A stretch of 64,000 bases of DNA from Pseudomonas sp. GD04019 (GCF_029837695.1 NZ_JAOEEA010000001.1:186001-250000), one strand, 5' to 3'; numbered from the stretch's first letter, positions 28,090-36,588 are shown. A program made the numbers and translations. The notes: generated by a model from the sequence alone, not told the origin.

Positions 28090-29748
28090 TCAGAAATACT
28101 TCACGGTCTGCAGCCCGAAACGCGGGCTGCGATCCTCATCGGAAGTCGGTTCGCTGTCGGTGCGCCAGGCGGCGAAGGCCTGCAGGCTGATCTGCGCGGG
28201 CAGGGCCAGGCTCACCCCCAGCCCCACTCCGGAGAGCGTGCGGCGGTTGTCGAGTGTGCCGGCCACGGGGTCATGGCTGATGCGCCCCCCGCCCGCGTCG
28301 TAGAAGCCGAAGAGCTGCCAGGCGGGGTCGGGGGAATAGCGCAGCTCCAGATTCGCCAGCCAGGCATCGTCGGCGGAGGCCTCGCCCTGGGGATAGGCGC
28401 GCACGCCGTAGGCGCCGCCCAGGCTGAGCTTTTCCGAGGAATCGAGGTTCTTCGCGGCCCGCTGGCCGGATAGGCGGGCCTGGAGGCTGAACCTGTCGCT
28501 GAGGCGCTGCAGGCGGGTAAGCTGGAAAGCGAACTTGGCGTAGGCCCCATCGGTTTCCAGCCCCGCATCGTCGAGGGCGGCGCTGGCCTCGTCCAGCTTC
28601 AGGTGCCCGGTAATCAGGCTGACCCCGTACTGCATGGCGCCGCCACCGAGCCAAGCGTCCTGATGGTCGCCACTCAGGCCCAGGCTCCAGACATCCAGGG
28701 TCTTGTCTTGGATCGTGTCGGTGATATCGACCCGGTCCTCGAGCCGCTTGCGCTCGTAGCTCAGCTGGCCGTCTAGGCGGGCCTGGCGGCTGCGCAGCAG
28801 AGGCTGCAGGGCATAGACCGAGGCAATGCTGGCCTTGCCATGGGCGTCCAGCGACTCGAAGTCTTCGCCCAGCTCATAGCGCATCTCCGACCAGGCCAGG
28901 CCGACCTGGGTGGCATGAGGTCCGACCGGCAGCTGATAGGCGAGGCGCCCGTAGTTCATGCCGGCGCCGGACGTCAGGCCGCGCAGGCTCAGGGTATCGC
29001 CGACTCCGGCGGGGCTGTTGATGGCGAGGTTGCCGCCGAGCCGCTCGTTGCCGGTGTAGCTGTTGTCGAAGTTGTCTGCCTCCACGCTACCGGCCAGCCG
29101 CGGGCCTGCCCCCAGCGAAACGTCCAGGTCGGTAAGGCCGACCGAGGCGCCCGGCTTGAGGGTGGAGCGCACTTCGACCCCTGGCAGGTCATTGAGCAAC
29201 AGCAGGGATCGCTCCAGAGGTTCGGCCTGTACCGCGTCGCCCGGTTGCAGGTCGTTCAGCTGACGCCGTGCCGTGGCGTCGTCGAGCAGCGAGCGGTTGT
29301 CCAGCTCGATCTTGCCCAGCCGACCTTCGAGCACGGCGATGGTCAGCAGTCCGTTTTCGATGTCCTGCGCCGGCAGATAGGCGCGGGCCAGCAGATAGCC
29401 ATGTTCGCGGAAATGACGGGTAATACGGTCGGCCAGGCCCTGCAGTTCGGCCAGGCTCAATTCGCGTTCGGTGCTGTCGGCCAGCAGCTCCAACAGTTGC
29501 GCCTCGCTGAACACCTTGGCTCCGGTGATGCGGTATGCCTTGACGTACACCTTGACGTCGCTGGGCAGCGTCATCGCCGGGCGAGCCGGCGCCGACTCGG
29601 GCAGGACGTTGTCGGAGGGCGGTGGCAGGCTGAGCGGGGCCTTGATGCTTTCCAGGATCCGGCCAGCATCGGGAACCTGGGCAGCCAGCGCAGGCTGTGC
29701 AAAACACAGGGCGAATGCGACTACGCTGCTGCATCCGGTGGGTTTCAT
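28090..29748 (-). CDS. Two-partner secretion outer-membrane transporter TpsB (ShlB/FhaC type)
   Basis: A 552-residue outer-membrane pore that exports the TpsA protein. A signal peptide (residues 1-23, ending ALAA) is followed by a POTRA domain (about 68-145; VYVKAYRITGAKVFSE, then HFREHGYLLARAYLPAQ) and a beta-barrel domain (about 160-552) that ends in VKYF with the terminal aromatic residue expected of barrels. ATG at 29748 gives a clean signal peptide and has GAGG 10 bases upstream; ATG at 29766 is an alternative. The gene is first in a two-gene operon with tpsA and is divergent from the response regulator gene across 184 bases. Confidence 0.92.
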   Translation of the reverse strand: MKPTGCSSVVAFALCFAQPALAAQVPDAGRILESIKAPLSLPPPSDNVLPESAPARPAMTLPSDVKVYVKAYRITGAKVFSEAQLLELLADSTERELSLAELQGLADRITRHFREHGYLLARAYLPAQDIENGLLTIAVLEGRLGKIELDNRSLLDDATARRQLNDLQPGDAVQAEPLERSLLLLNDLPGVEVRSTLKPGASVGLTDLDVSLGAGPRLAGSVEADNFDNSYTGNERLGGNLAINSPAGVGDTLSLRGLTSGAGMNYGRLAYQLPVGPHATQVGLAWSEMRYELGEDFESLDAHGKASIASVYALQPLLRSRQARLDGQLSYERKRLEDRVDITDTIQDKTLDVWSLGLSGDHQDAWLGGGAMQYGVSLITGHLKLDEASAALDDAGLETDGAYAKFAFQLTRLQRLSDRFSLQARLSGQRAAKNLDSSEKLSLGGAYGVRAYPQGEASADDAWLANLELRYSPDPAWQLFGFYDAGGGRISHDPVAGTLDNRRTLSGVGLGVSLALPAQISLQAFAAWRTDSEPTSDEDRSPRFGLQTVKYF

Positions 29749-29932
29749 GAATCTACTGCCTCGCATATGGCTTCGCTTGCTGGGGCGGCATGATCCCATG
29801 GGCGCTGCGCAGGCACTTTGCCAGCAGGGGCGAAGACTTTGCCCGCAGACAATTTTTTCCCTTTGGCCATGGGAAGCGGTGCGTGTTCTGGGCTCTAATA
29901 CCGGCTCCCCCCACACACCCACAGACGCCGGC

Positions 29933-30748
29933 ATGCGCACCACCAGCAATCCCAAGATCCTGCTCGTTGACGACTCGGTGGCCGACCTCCGAGTGCTCAC
30001 GGAGTTTCTGTCGGCCCGAGGCTTGGACATCGTGGTGGCTTTCGACGGCAAGGACGGTTATCGCAAGGCCCAACTGCTGCGTCCCGACCTCATTCTGCTG
30101 GATGTGCACATGCCCGGCAGCGACGGCTTCGCCACCTGCCGGCTGCTCAAGGCCAACCCGGACACCAGCGCCATCCCGGTGATCTTCCTGACGGCCGCCA
30201 ACCAGCCGCAGGAGCGCCTGGCGGGGCTGACACTGGGGGCGGTGGACTACATCGCCAAACCGTTGATCGATGAGGCGGAAGTGGTGGCGAGGGTGCAGAT
30301 CCACCTAGAGCTCGCCCGCCGCCTACGCGCCGTCTCCCCTCCCGCTCCGTCTGAGGCTGCGGATACCCGGCCGGAAGCGGTGCTGGTGAGGGTCGCTACC
30401 GACCATCTACGCCGGGATCTGCGCCAGCCGCCCTCGCCAGAAATGCTGGCGCGCCTGTGCGGGACCAACGAAACCCGCCTCAACGAATCCTTCCACCAGA
30501 TCGTCGGCATGCCGATCTATGCATGGCTGCGCGAGGAGCGCCTCAGCCAGGCCCGGGGACTGCTGGCCCGCACCGAAACCCCTATTGGCGACATCGGCGA
30601 TCATCTGGGCTACACCAATGCCGCCAGCTTTTCCAAGGCCGTGCGCGAGCGCTTCGGCTGCTCGCCGCGCGAGTTGCGTACGCGCCTGCGAGAGCAAGCG
30701 GGGCAGCTCGCCCCTCTACCGCAAGGGACAGCGGACGATGCCTGCTGA
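29933..30748 (+). CDS. Response regulator with AraC-type DNA-binding domain
   Basis: A 271-residue regulator. The receiver domain covers about residues 7-125: acidic pair D13/D14, phospho-acceptor D57 in LILLDVHMP, T87, and K109 in YIAKP. The C-terminal 100 residues are two AraC helix-turn-helix units (MLARLCGTNETRLNESFHQIVG and HLGYTNAASFSKAVRERFGCSPRE). ATG at 29933 begins directly before the receiver domain. It overlaps the hybrid kinase gene by 11 bases, so the two form a two-component pair. Being divergent from tpsBA, it is the best candidate regulator of that operon (inference). Confidence 0.9.
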   Translation: MRTTSNPKILLVDDSVADLRVLTEFLSARGLDIVVAFDGKDGYRKAQLLRPDLILLDVHMPGSDGFATCRLLKANPDTSAIPVIFLTAANQPQERLAGLTLGAVDYIAKPLIDEAEVVARVQIHLELARRLRAVSPPAPSEAADTRPEAVLVRVATDHLRRDLRQPPSPEMLARLCGTNETRLNESFHQIVGMPIYAWLREERLSQARGLLARTETPIGDIGDHLGYTNAASFSKAVRERFGCSPRELRTRLREQAGQLAPLPQGTADDAC

Positions 30749-33302
30749 AGGGCGCCTGCAGCACTGTTGGCGAATGATCTGCCTGTGTTGTCTGCTGACC
30801 CTGGCCGGTAGCGCCTGGGCCGAGGTGCAGGATCTGCGAGACGACAGCGCCTCCCAGCCGCTGGAGAGCTTCGACCTGCGTCTCGACCAGGACGGCAGCC
30901 TGGACATTGCCGCGGTGGTCGCCTCGCCCGAACACTTCGTCCCCGTCACGGCGCAGACCCAGACCCATGGCTTCGATCCCCGGCCGCGCTGGCTGCGTCT
31001 GAACCTGCGCAATCCTGGCCCCATCGCTATCAGCCGCTGGCTGGAGATCGGTCACGCCCGACTGGAGTCGGCGAAGCTCTACATGCGCGATGGCGACGGT
31101 CCCTGGCAGGTGTTGGCCAGCGGCCTGAGGGTGCCCATGGCCGCGCGACCGCTGCCCGGACCGAACGCGCTGTTTCCGCTGACCCTGCAGCCGGGAGAAA
31201 CCCGCACCTTCTATCTGCGCATCCAGACACAGTCTGCCCAGTACCTGGAGCCTCGCCTGTGGGCACCTCACGCCTATCATGACAAACAGCTGCGGGTGGA
31301 AAACCTGCGCTCGATGGCCTTGGGCGGGATCGTGCTGACAGGCCTGCTGTCGCTGCTGATCTTCATCCAGCTGCGGGAGGCGCCCTACCTCTATTTCGGC
31401 CTGGAAATGTTCCTTATCAGCGCCTTCGAAGCGGTCATGGGAGGGCTGGCGCAGCAATACCTGTGGCCAAGCACATGGGCGTTCCCGCTAGGCCTCGTGC
31501 CCTTGCTGGGTGCCGGCATGGCGATCATGCATTGCCAGTTCGTGCGTACCTTTCTCGACCTCAAGCGGCTGGGCCGCGGCTGGGATCGTGCCCAGATCGC
31601 CGTCACTGTCGTGGTGGTCGCCGCCGCCTTGGCAGCCAACTTGCACCAGTACATTTTCTGGATTCAGGTTCTGTCCCTCTGCGCGCTACTGACCCTCGGC
31701 ATCGGCATCACTACCTCTTACCTGGCCTGGCGCGCCGGCAATGCCTCCGCGCGTCTCACCCTGATTTCCTTCGCCACCTTCGCCGCGACCGTGCTGGTTC
31801 GAGAAGCCGGGATGTACCTGGGATTTGACCCCACCGGCCCGACACTGGCCAGCGCCCTGCCCTGGGCAGTGTTGGTGATGGCCCCGATCATCCTCATCGC
31901 CATTGCCAACCGCACCCAGCAGCTGACTGCCGCGCTGGCGGTGGAGCGCGAAGCCAACCGGGCCAAGACCACCTTCCTGGCTCATATGAGCCATGAGCTG
32001 CGCACCCCGCTCAATACCATCATCGGCTTCGCCCAGTTGCTGCAACGGGGCTCCCGGCGCCTCAGCCTGGAGGAAGGCGCCCGCGCCATCGAAGGCAGCG
32101 GCCGCCACTTGCTGCATCTCATCGACGAACTGCTGGATGCAGCCAGGGCGGAAATCGGCCAACTGGACGTGATGCCGACGCCGCTGGCGTTCCGCCCTTG
32201 GCTGGCGGACATGGTGGAAGTCGCCCGGCTGCAGGCCGAGGCAGCGGGTAACAGCTTCTCCCTGGAAGAGCAGGGCGTGGTTCCCGAATACCTGTCCATC
32301 GATAGCCGACGCTTACGTCAGGTGCTCGATAACCTGTTCAGCAATGCCAACCGCTATACCCGTAATGGTCGCATCAGCCTGCGCTACCACGGGGAAAAAC
32401 AGGGAAGCCAGGTCCGTCTGTTCTTCGCGGTGGAAGACAGCGGCGGCGGTATTGCCGCCAACGACCTGCCGAACATCTTCCAGCCCTTCGTCCGTGGCAG
32501 CAATCAGGTCGAAGGCTCCCGTAACGGAGTTGGCCTGGGACTGGCCATTGCCCGGCAACTGGTGCACTGCATGGGCGGAGAGTTGATCGTCGCCAGTACC
32601 CCCGGCCAGGGCAGTGCCTTTCGCTTCCACGTGGTGGGCGAACTACTCACGGAGTTGCCTGCGGACCCCATCGCCGCGGAAACCGCAGCGCTTCACCCCG
32701 AGGGCGCCCAGTCGGTATTGCTGGTAGAGGACGATCCGGATCTGCGCCTGCTCCTGAGCGAGCAGTTGAGCCGGCATCAACTCAAGGTGGTCACTGCCGT
32801 CAACGGGCGGGATGCGGCCAACCAGTGGCGTGAAGATATCGCCCTGGTGATCACCGACCAGTTCATGGAGGGCGGTGACGGCTGGTCCGTACTGCAGATG
32901 GTCGCCGAGCGTGACCCTGCCATTCCGGTGGTTCTGATTTCCGCCGCTGCACCGCTGGCGCCGGAAGACTTTGCACCGCACCTGAAGTTTGCCGCCTGCC
33001 TGAAAAAACCGGTTAGCGAAACCGACCTGGCAAGCCTATTAGGCACATTCCTGGGGCTGCACGATCTTGCCTCGACCACCCGCGAGCCAATTGCCTCCAC
33101 CACTGCAGCCCGTCCAGATGCGGCACGCCTGGCCATTCTGGCGGGCCTGGTTGAAACCGGCCAGATCACACTTATCGAAGAGTGGGCCCATGAGCTTGCT
33201 GCTGAACAGCCGCGCTGTACCGGCTTTGCCGATGCCGTTCTTCAGGCCGCTTTGACCCTGGACTTCCCCCAATTGGCGACTCTGGCCGAGGCGGCTGAAT
33301 AA
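30738..33302 (+). CDS. Hybrid sensor histidine kinase with 7TMR-DISM sensor and receiver domain
   Basis: An 854-residue membrane kinase. A signal peptide (ending SAWA, residue 28) and a 7TMR-DISM extracellular domain type 2 (about 32-180) precede seven hydrophobic helices (about 193-395). Then come HisKA with phospho-acceptor H419 in FLAHMSHELRTPLN, HATPase (about 520-635; NLFSNANRYT, EDSGGGIAANDLP, GVGLGLAIARQL), and a receiver domain (659-770) with D707. The last 85 residues form a helical tail of unclear function that lacks an obvious HPt histidine. DISM sensors often detect carbohydrate or small polar ligands, but the signal is unknown. It overlaps the response regulator gene and probably phosphorylates it. 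Confidence 0.9.
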   Translation: MPAEGRLQHCWRMICLCCLLTLAGSAWAEVQDLRDDSASQPLESFDLRLDQDGSLDIAAVVASPEHFVPVTAQTQTHGFDPRPRWLRLNLRNPGPIAISRWLEIGHARLESAKLYMRDGDGPWQVLASGLRVPMAARPLPGPNALFPLTLQPGETRTFYLRIQTQSAQYLEPRLWAPHAYHDKQLRVENLRSMALGGIVLTGLLSLLIFIQLREAPYLYFGLEMFLISAFEAVMGGLAQQYLWPSTWAFPLGLVPLLGAGMAIMHCQFVRTFLDLKRLGRGWDRAQIAVTVVVVAAALAANLHQYIFWIQVLSLCALLTLGIGITTSYLAWRAGNASARLTLISFATFAATVLVREAGMYLGFDPTGPTLASALPWAVLVMAPIILIAIANRTQQLTAALAVEREANRAKTTFLAHMSHELRTPLNTIIGFAQLLQRGSRRLSLEEGARAIEGSGRHLLHLIDELLDAARAEIGQLDVMPTPLAFRPWLADMVEVARLQAEAAGNSFSLEEQGVVPEYLSIDSRRLRQVLDNLFSNANRYTRNGRISLRYHGEKQGSQVRLFFAVEDSGGGIAANDLPNIFQPFVRGSNQVEGSRNGVGLGLAIARQLVHCMGGELIVASTPGQGSAFRFHVVGELLTELPADPIAAETAALHPEGAQSVLLVEDDPDLRLLLSEQLSRHQLKVVTAVNGRDAANQWREDIALVITDQFMEGGDGWSVLQMVAERDPAIPVVLISAAAPLAPEDFAPHLKFAACLKKPVSETDLASLLGTFLGLHDLASTTREPIASTTAARPDAARLAILAGLVETGQITLIEEWAHELAAEQPRCTGFADAVLQAALTLDFPQLATLAEAAE

Positions 33303-33549
33303 CAGGGATCTTAATCTTGGGTCCACTACGGTACGGCGTAATAACCACAAGAGGTCTGCCAGCGGCCAAGTCGCGCAGCTCTGACTGGCAGAGGCCTGTC
33401 GCTGCGGGAGGCAGCATTGCTGGTTAGAACCACTTGGGGACGTTGAGGTAAAGCGCAACGCGCGATAAATAGGCGCTCGCTCGCCTACACCAGCACCTGC
33501 GCCATGCAATCCCATGCGCTCTGCTTGCCTACAGCCTGACGGCAATCTA
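33303..33549. other. Intergenic region before the glycosyltransferase
   Basis: About 250 bases with lower GC than the neighbours and no credible coding frame. An inverted repeat CTGCCAG / CTGGCAG (33356-33362 and 33385-33391) can fold with a 22-base loop, and GCTGC/GCAGC (around 33401-33415) forms a second small hairpin; neither has a T run. The Pho box follows from 33550. Confidence 0.45.
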
Positions 33550-33578
33550 CCGTCATGCAGCCGTCATCGCAGTGTCAC
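33550..33578 (+). promoter_or_regulatory. Pho box: three PhoB half-sites before the glycosyltransferase gene
   Basis: Three 7-base direct repeats occur every 11 bases: CCGTCAT at 33550, CCGTCAT at 33561 and GTGTCAC at 33572. The known PhoB half-site is CTGTCAT, repeated with 4-base spacers, so spacing is exact and each unit matches at five or six of seven positions. A weak TACATG at 33585-33590 could be the -10 element. The array points to the gene starting at 33612. Confidence 0.7.
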
Positions 33579-33611
33579 CGGCGCTACATGCGGCCCGCCC
33601 AGACTGGCGCC

Positions 33612-34754
33612 ATGAATGTCACAAGCCTGCATATCGCCCTGGTCAGCGAGACCTTCCCGCCCGAAGTCAACGGCGTGGCCAACACTCTCGGCCGCCTGTG
33701 CCAGGGCCTGCGCGAGCGCGGCCATCGGCTGCAGCTGGTGCGCCCGCGCCAGGCCGACGAGCCGAACCGTAGCGACGAGGAACTGCTGCTGACCCGCGGC
33801 TGGCCGCTGCCCGGTTACGCCGGGCTGCAATGGGGCCACTCCTCGCTGCACAAGCTGCTGCGGCGCTGGAAGCGCAACCGCCCGGACGTGCTGTATATCG
33901 CCACCGAGGGCCCGCTCGGCCTGTCTGCCCTGCGCGCCGCGCGGCGCCTGGGCATTCCGGTGGTCAGCGGCTTTCATACCAACTTCCAGCAGTACAGCGA
34001 CCTGTACGGCTTCGGCCTGCTGACCCGCTTGCTGACCGGCTACCTGCGCTGGTTCCACAACCGCTCGCGCGTGACCCTGGTGCCCAGCCCCAGCCAGCGC
34101 CTGGAATTGCAGCGGCGCGGTTTCGAGCGGCTGGAGCTGCTGGAACGCGGCGTCGACGGCCAGCTGTTCCATCCCGCCCGCCGTTCGAGTGAGCTGCGCG
34201 CCGAGTGGGGCATGGCCGAGGACGAGGTCGCCGTGGTCCACGTCGGCCGCCTGGCCGCGGAGAAGAACCTGCAGCTGCTGGTCCGCACCTTCCGCGCGCT
34301 GCAGCGCAGCCAGCCGCAACGGCGCCTGCGCCTGGTGCTGGTGGGCGACGGCCCGTTGCGTGCGCAGCTGCAGGAGCAGTTGCCGGATGCCCTGTTCTGT
34401 GGCGTGCAGCGTGGCGATGTGCTGGCCGCGCACTATGCCAGTGGCGATCTGTTCCTCTTTCCCAGCCTCTCCGAGACCTTTGGCAACGTGGTGCTGGAGG
34501 CTCTGGCCTCGGGCCTGGCGGTGGTGGCCTTCGACCAGGCCGCGGCGGCCCAGCACATCCGCCACGGTCACAACGGCGCCCTCGCCACCCCGGGCGACGA
34601 GCAGGCCTTTATCGAGGCCGCGCGCTGGCTGCTGGAGGATGCCGAGCTCTTCCGCCGGGTGCGCCTGAACGCCCGCCAGCACGCCGGCAAGCAGGGCTGG
34701 CCGGCCATCGTCGAGCAGTTCGAGGAACACCTGCGGCAGGCCCGGCAGGTATAA
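33612..34754 (+). CDS. GT4-type glycosyltransferase, probable phosphate-stress glycolipid synthase
   Basis: A 380-residue family 1/4 (GT-B) glycosyltransferase. The N-terminal domain begins HIALVSETFPPEVNGVANTL and contains SGFHTNFQQYSDLYGFG. The C-terminal domain has VHVGRLAAEKNLQLLV, the EX7E-like stretch FLFPSLSETFGNVVLEALASGLAVV and nucleotide-sugar contacts. Such MgtA-like enzymes put sugars on diacylglycerol or phosphatidyl lipids. The Pho box upstream supports induction under phosphate limitation, as for the Agt glycosyltransferases that make phosphorus-free glycolipids in P. aeruginosa; I recall PA0842 (Agt2) in this neighbourhood. ATG at 33612 fits the family start; ATG at 33588 would overlap the -10. 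Sugar and acceptor are inferred. Confidence 0.85.
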   Translation: MNVTSLHIALVSETFPPEVNGVANTLGRLCQGLRERGHRLQLVRPRQADEPNRSDEELLLTRGWPLPGYAGLQWGHSSLHKLLRRWKRNRPDVLYIATEGPLGLSALRAARRLGIPVVSGFHTNFQQYSDLYGFGLLTRLLTGYLRWFHNRSRVTLVPSPSQRLELQRRGFERLELLERGVDGQLFHPARRSSELRAEWGMAEDEVAVVHVGRLAAEKNLQLLVRTFRALQRSQPQRRLRLVLVGDGPLRAQLQEQLPDALFCGVQRGDVLAAHYASGDLFLFPSLSETFGNVVLEALASGLAVVAFDQAAAAQHIRHGHNGALATPGDEQAFIEAARWLLEDAELFRRVRLNARQHAGKQGWPAIVEQFEEHLRQARQV

Positions 34755-34779
34755 AAAAAGCCCCGGTGTGCTGGGGCTT
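34752..34779 (-). terminator. Terminator downstream of the OYE-family reductase
   Basis: A 7-bp stem (AAGCCCC / GGGGCTT) extended by GG/CT wobble pairs with a TGTG loop is followed by seven T on the minus strand, past the stop of the gene at 34820. It overlaps the last bases of the glycosyltransferase gene and may slow its transcript too. Confidence 0.82.
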
Positions 34780-34819
34780 GGAAGGGCGCGTCAGAGACGC
34801 GCCGGGGTAAAGCGAATGC

Positions 34820-35923
34820 TCAGACCAGCTGCTTCAGGGCCTCGCGGCTGAACGGCAGGATGTCGCTCTCGCGGCCATCGCGTACCTTCACCGCCCAGTC
34901 CGGGTCGACCAGCAGGGCGCGGCCCACGGCCACCAGGTCGAACTCCTGCTTGTTCAGGCGCTCCAGCAGCTTTTCCAGGCTGGCCGGCTCGGCCACCTTG
35001 TCGGTGTTGACCATGAACTGCAGGAACTCGCCGTCCAGGCCCACGCTGCCCACGGTGATGGTCGGCTTGCCGGTCAGCTGGCGGGTCCAGCCGGCCAGGT
35101 TGAGGTCGCTGCCTTCGAACTCCGGCTCCCAGAAGCGGCGGGTCGAGCAGTGGAAGATGTCCACGCCGGCATCGGCCAGCGGCTTGAGGAAGGCGCCCAG
35201 CTCCTCGGCGCTCTGTACCAGGCGCGCGGTGTAGTCCTGCTGCTTCCACTGCGAGAAGCGGAAGATGATCGGGAAGTCCGGGCCAACGGCGGCACGCACG
35301 GCCTGGATCAGCTCGATGGCGAAGCGCGAGCGCTGGGCCAGGTCGCCACCGTATTCGTCGGTGCGCTTGTTGCTGCCTTCCCAAAAGAACTGGTCGATCA
35401 GGTAACCGTGGGCGCCGTGGATCTCCACGCCGTCCATGCCGATGGTCTTGGCGTCCAGGGCGGCCTGGGCGAAGGCGGCGATGACCTCATTGATGTCCTG
35501 CTTGGTCATGCCGTGCACCACGACATTGCCTTCCTTGATCTTCTCGCTCGGGCCGTAGCCCGGCACGCTGGCGTCCGGCTCCGTGCCGGCCTTGCGCACA
35601 TTACCCACGTGCCACAGCTGCGGGACGATCTTGCCGCCTTCGGCGTGCACGGCATCGACCACCTGCTTCCAGCCGGCCAGGGCGTCTTCACCGTAGAAAC
35701 GCGGTACATGCGGGTAACCGTTGGAGGCCTTGTGACCAACGGTGGTGCCCTCGGTGACGATCAGGCCGACACCGGCGGCGGCGCGACGACGGTAGTACTC
35801 GACCACCTTGGCATTGGGCACGCCGCCCGGGGAGAAGGAACGGGTCATCGGCGCCATGACCACGCGGGTCGGCAGTTCCAGGTTGCCCAGGCGGAAGGGC
35901 TCGAACAGGGCTTTAACGGTCAT
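34820..35923 (-). CDS. NADH:flavin oxidoreductase, Old Yellow Enzyme family (His/His type)
   Basis: A 367-residue FMN-dependent TIM-barrel reductase. Signatures are LPTRVVMAPMTRSFSPGG, PQLWHVGNVR, and VEIHGAHGYLIDQF. The substrate-binding pair is H169-G-A-H172, unlike the His/Asn pair of the XenB copy at 1.3-2.4 kb. It should reduce alpha,beta-unsaturated carbonyls or similar electrophiles with NAD(P)H. It lies 58 bases downstream of a TetR regulator on the same strand, and that gap contains an operator identical to the one before the TetR gene. The true substrate is unknown. Confidence 0.9.
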   Translation of the reverse strand: MTVKALFEPFRLGNLELPTRVVMAPMTRSFSPGGVPNAKVVEYYRRRAAAGVGLIVTEGTTVGHKASNGYPHVPRFYGEDALAGWKQVVDAVHAEGGKIVPQLWHVGNVRKAGTEPDASVPGYGPSEKIKEGNVVVHGMTKQDINEVIAAFAQAALDAKTIGMDGVEIHGAHGYLIDQFFWEGSNKRTDEYGGDLAQRSRFAIELIQAVRAAVGPDFPIIFRFSQWKQQDYTARLVQSAEELGAFLKPLADAGVDIFHCSTRRFWEPEFEGSDLNLAGWTRQLTGKPTITVGSVGLDGEFLQFMVNTDKVAEPASLEKLLERLNKQEFDLVAVGRALLVDPDWAVKVRDGRESDILPFSREALKQLV

Positions 35924-35947
35924 GGGTACTCCTTTGGGCCGGCCAGC

Positions 35948-35962
35948 TGACCGGTCGTCTCG
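35948..35962. promoter_or_regulatory. Candidate TetR operator before the OYE reductase
   Basis: TGACCGGTCGTCTCG contains the palindrome GACCGGTC and is identical over 15 bases to the site at 36589-36603. It lies 25 bases upstream of the reductase start codon. Confidence 0.65.
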
Positions 35963-35981
35963 TCAATGGGCAAAAAAACAG

Positions 35982-36575
35982 TCAGGGCCGCAGCAGCAGC
36001 TCCAGACGGTGAATGAAGGCTTCCAGCGGTTGCAGGCTGCGGCCGACCTTGAGGCGCGCCAGCACGCCCTGCCAGGCGTTGGCGATAAAGGTCGCCAGGT
36101 TCTCGCAATCCTCATGGGCGGCCAGCTCGCCGGCCGCCTTGGCCTGCTCCAGGCAGCCCTGCAGGATCTCCACCGAGGCCTGCTGGATGCGCTCGACCTC
36201 GGCGCCGATGGCCGGCAGCACTTCGCTCATCTCGAAGCTCAGGCTGCCGATGAAGCAGTGATATTCGGGTTGCTCCTGACGGCTGAAGTGCGCCAGCAGT
36301 TCGGCGTAGTAGCCGACGATACGTGCCCGCGGGCTCAGCGCCGGGTTGCTCAACGCTTCGGTGTAGCGCGTCAGGCGTGGTCCGTAGACGAACTCCAGGG
36401 CCTGCAGGGCGAAGTCTTCCTTGCTGGCGAAGTAGTGGTAGAAGCTGCCCTTGGGGATGCCGGCGGCCTGGACGATCTCCATCACGCCGGTGCCGTGGTA
36501 ACCACGACGCGTCATCACCTCCGAGCCCTTGGCCAGGATCAGGTCACGCTTGTCGAGTCGGACTGTGTTGTTCAT
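35982..36575 (-). CDS. TetR family repressor controlling the adjacent OYE reductase
   Basis: A 197-residue regulator. The N-terminal helix-turn-helix is clear (RDLILAKGSEVMTRRGYHG, then IVQAAGIPKGSFYHYFASKED, residues 10-55). The C-terminal ligand domain has cysteines such as EYHCFIGS and HEDCENL that could sense electrophiles, as in NemR; this is inference. ATG at 36575 is the start, since the helix-turn-helix begins ten residues later. The reductase gene lies 58 bases downstream, and matching operators precede both genes, which suggests autoregulation and substrate-induced derepression. Confidence 0.88.
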   Translation of the reverse strand: MNNTVRLDKRDLILAKGSEVMTRRGYHGTGVMEIVQAAGIPKGSFYHYFASKEDFALQALEFVYGPRLTRYTEALSNPALSPRARIVGYYAELLAHFSRQEQPEYHCFIGSLSFEMSEVLPAIGAEVERIQQASVEILQGCLEQAKAAGELAAHEDCENLATFIANAWQGVLARLKVGRSLQPLEAFIHRLELLLRP

Positions 36576-36588
36576 GGCGAAGAGCATA

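Noticed and set aside
23693-28303. Three long plus-strand frames across tpsA
   Set aside because: They are antisense to the TPS exoprotein, Ala/Gly/Val-rich and without any motif.
33039-33545. A 168-codon minus-strand frame over the 33.3-33.5 kb gap
   Set aside because: Half of it is antisense to the kinase gene, and the remainder shows no coding bias or known motif.
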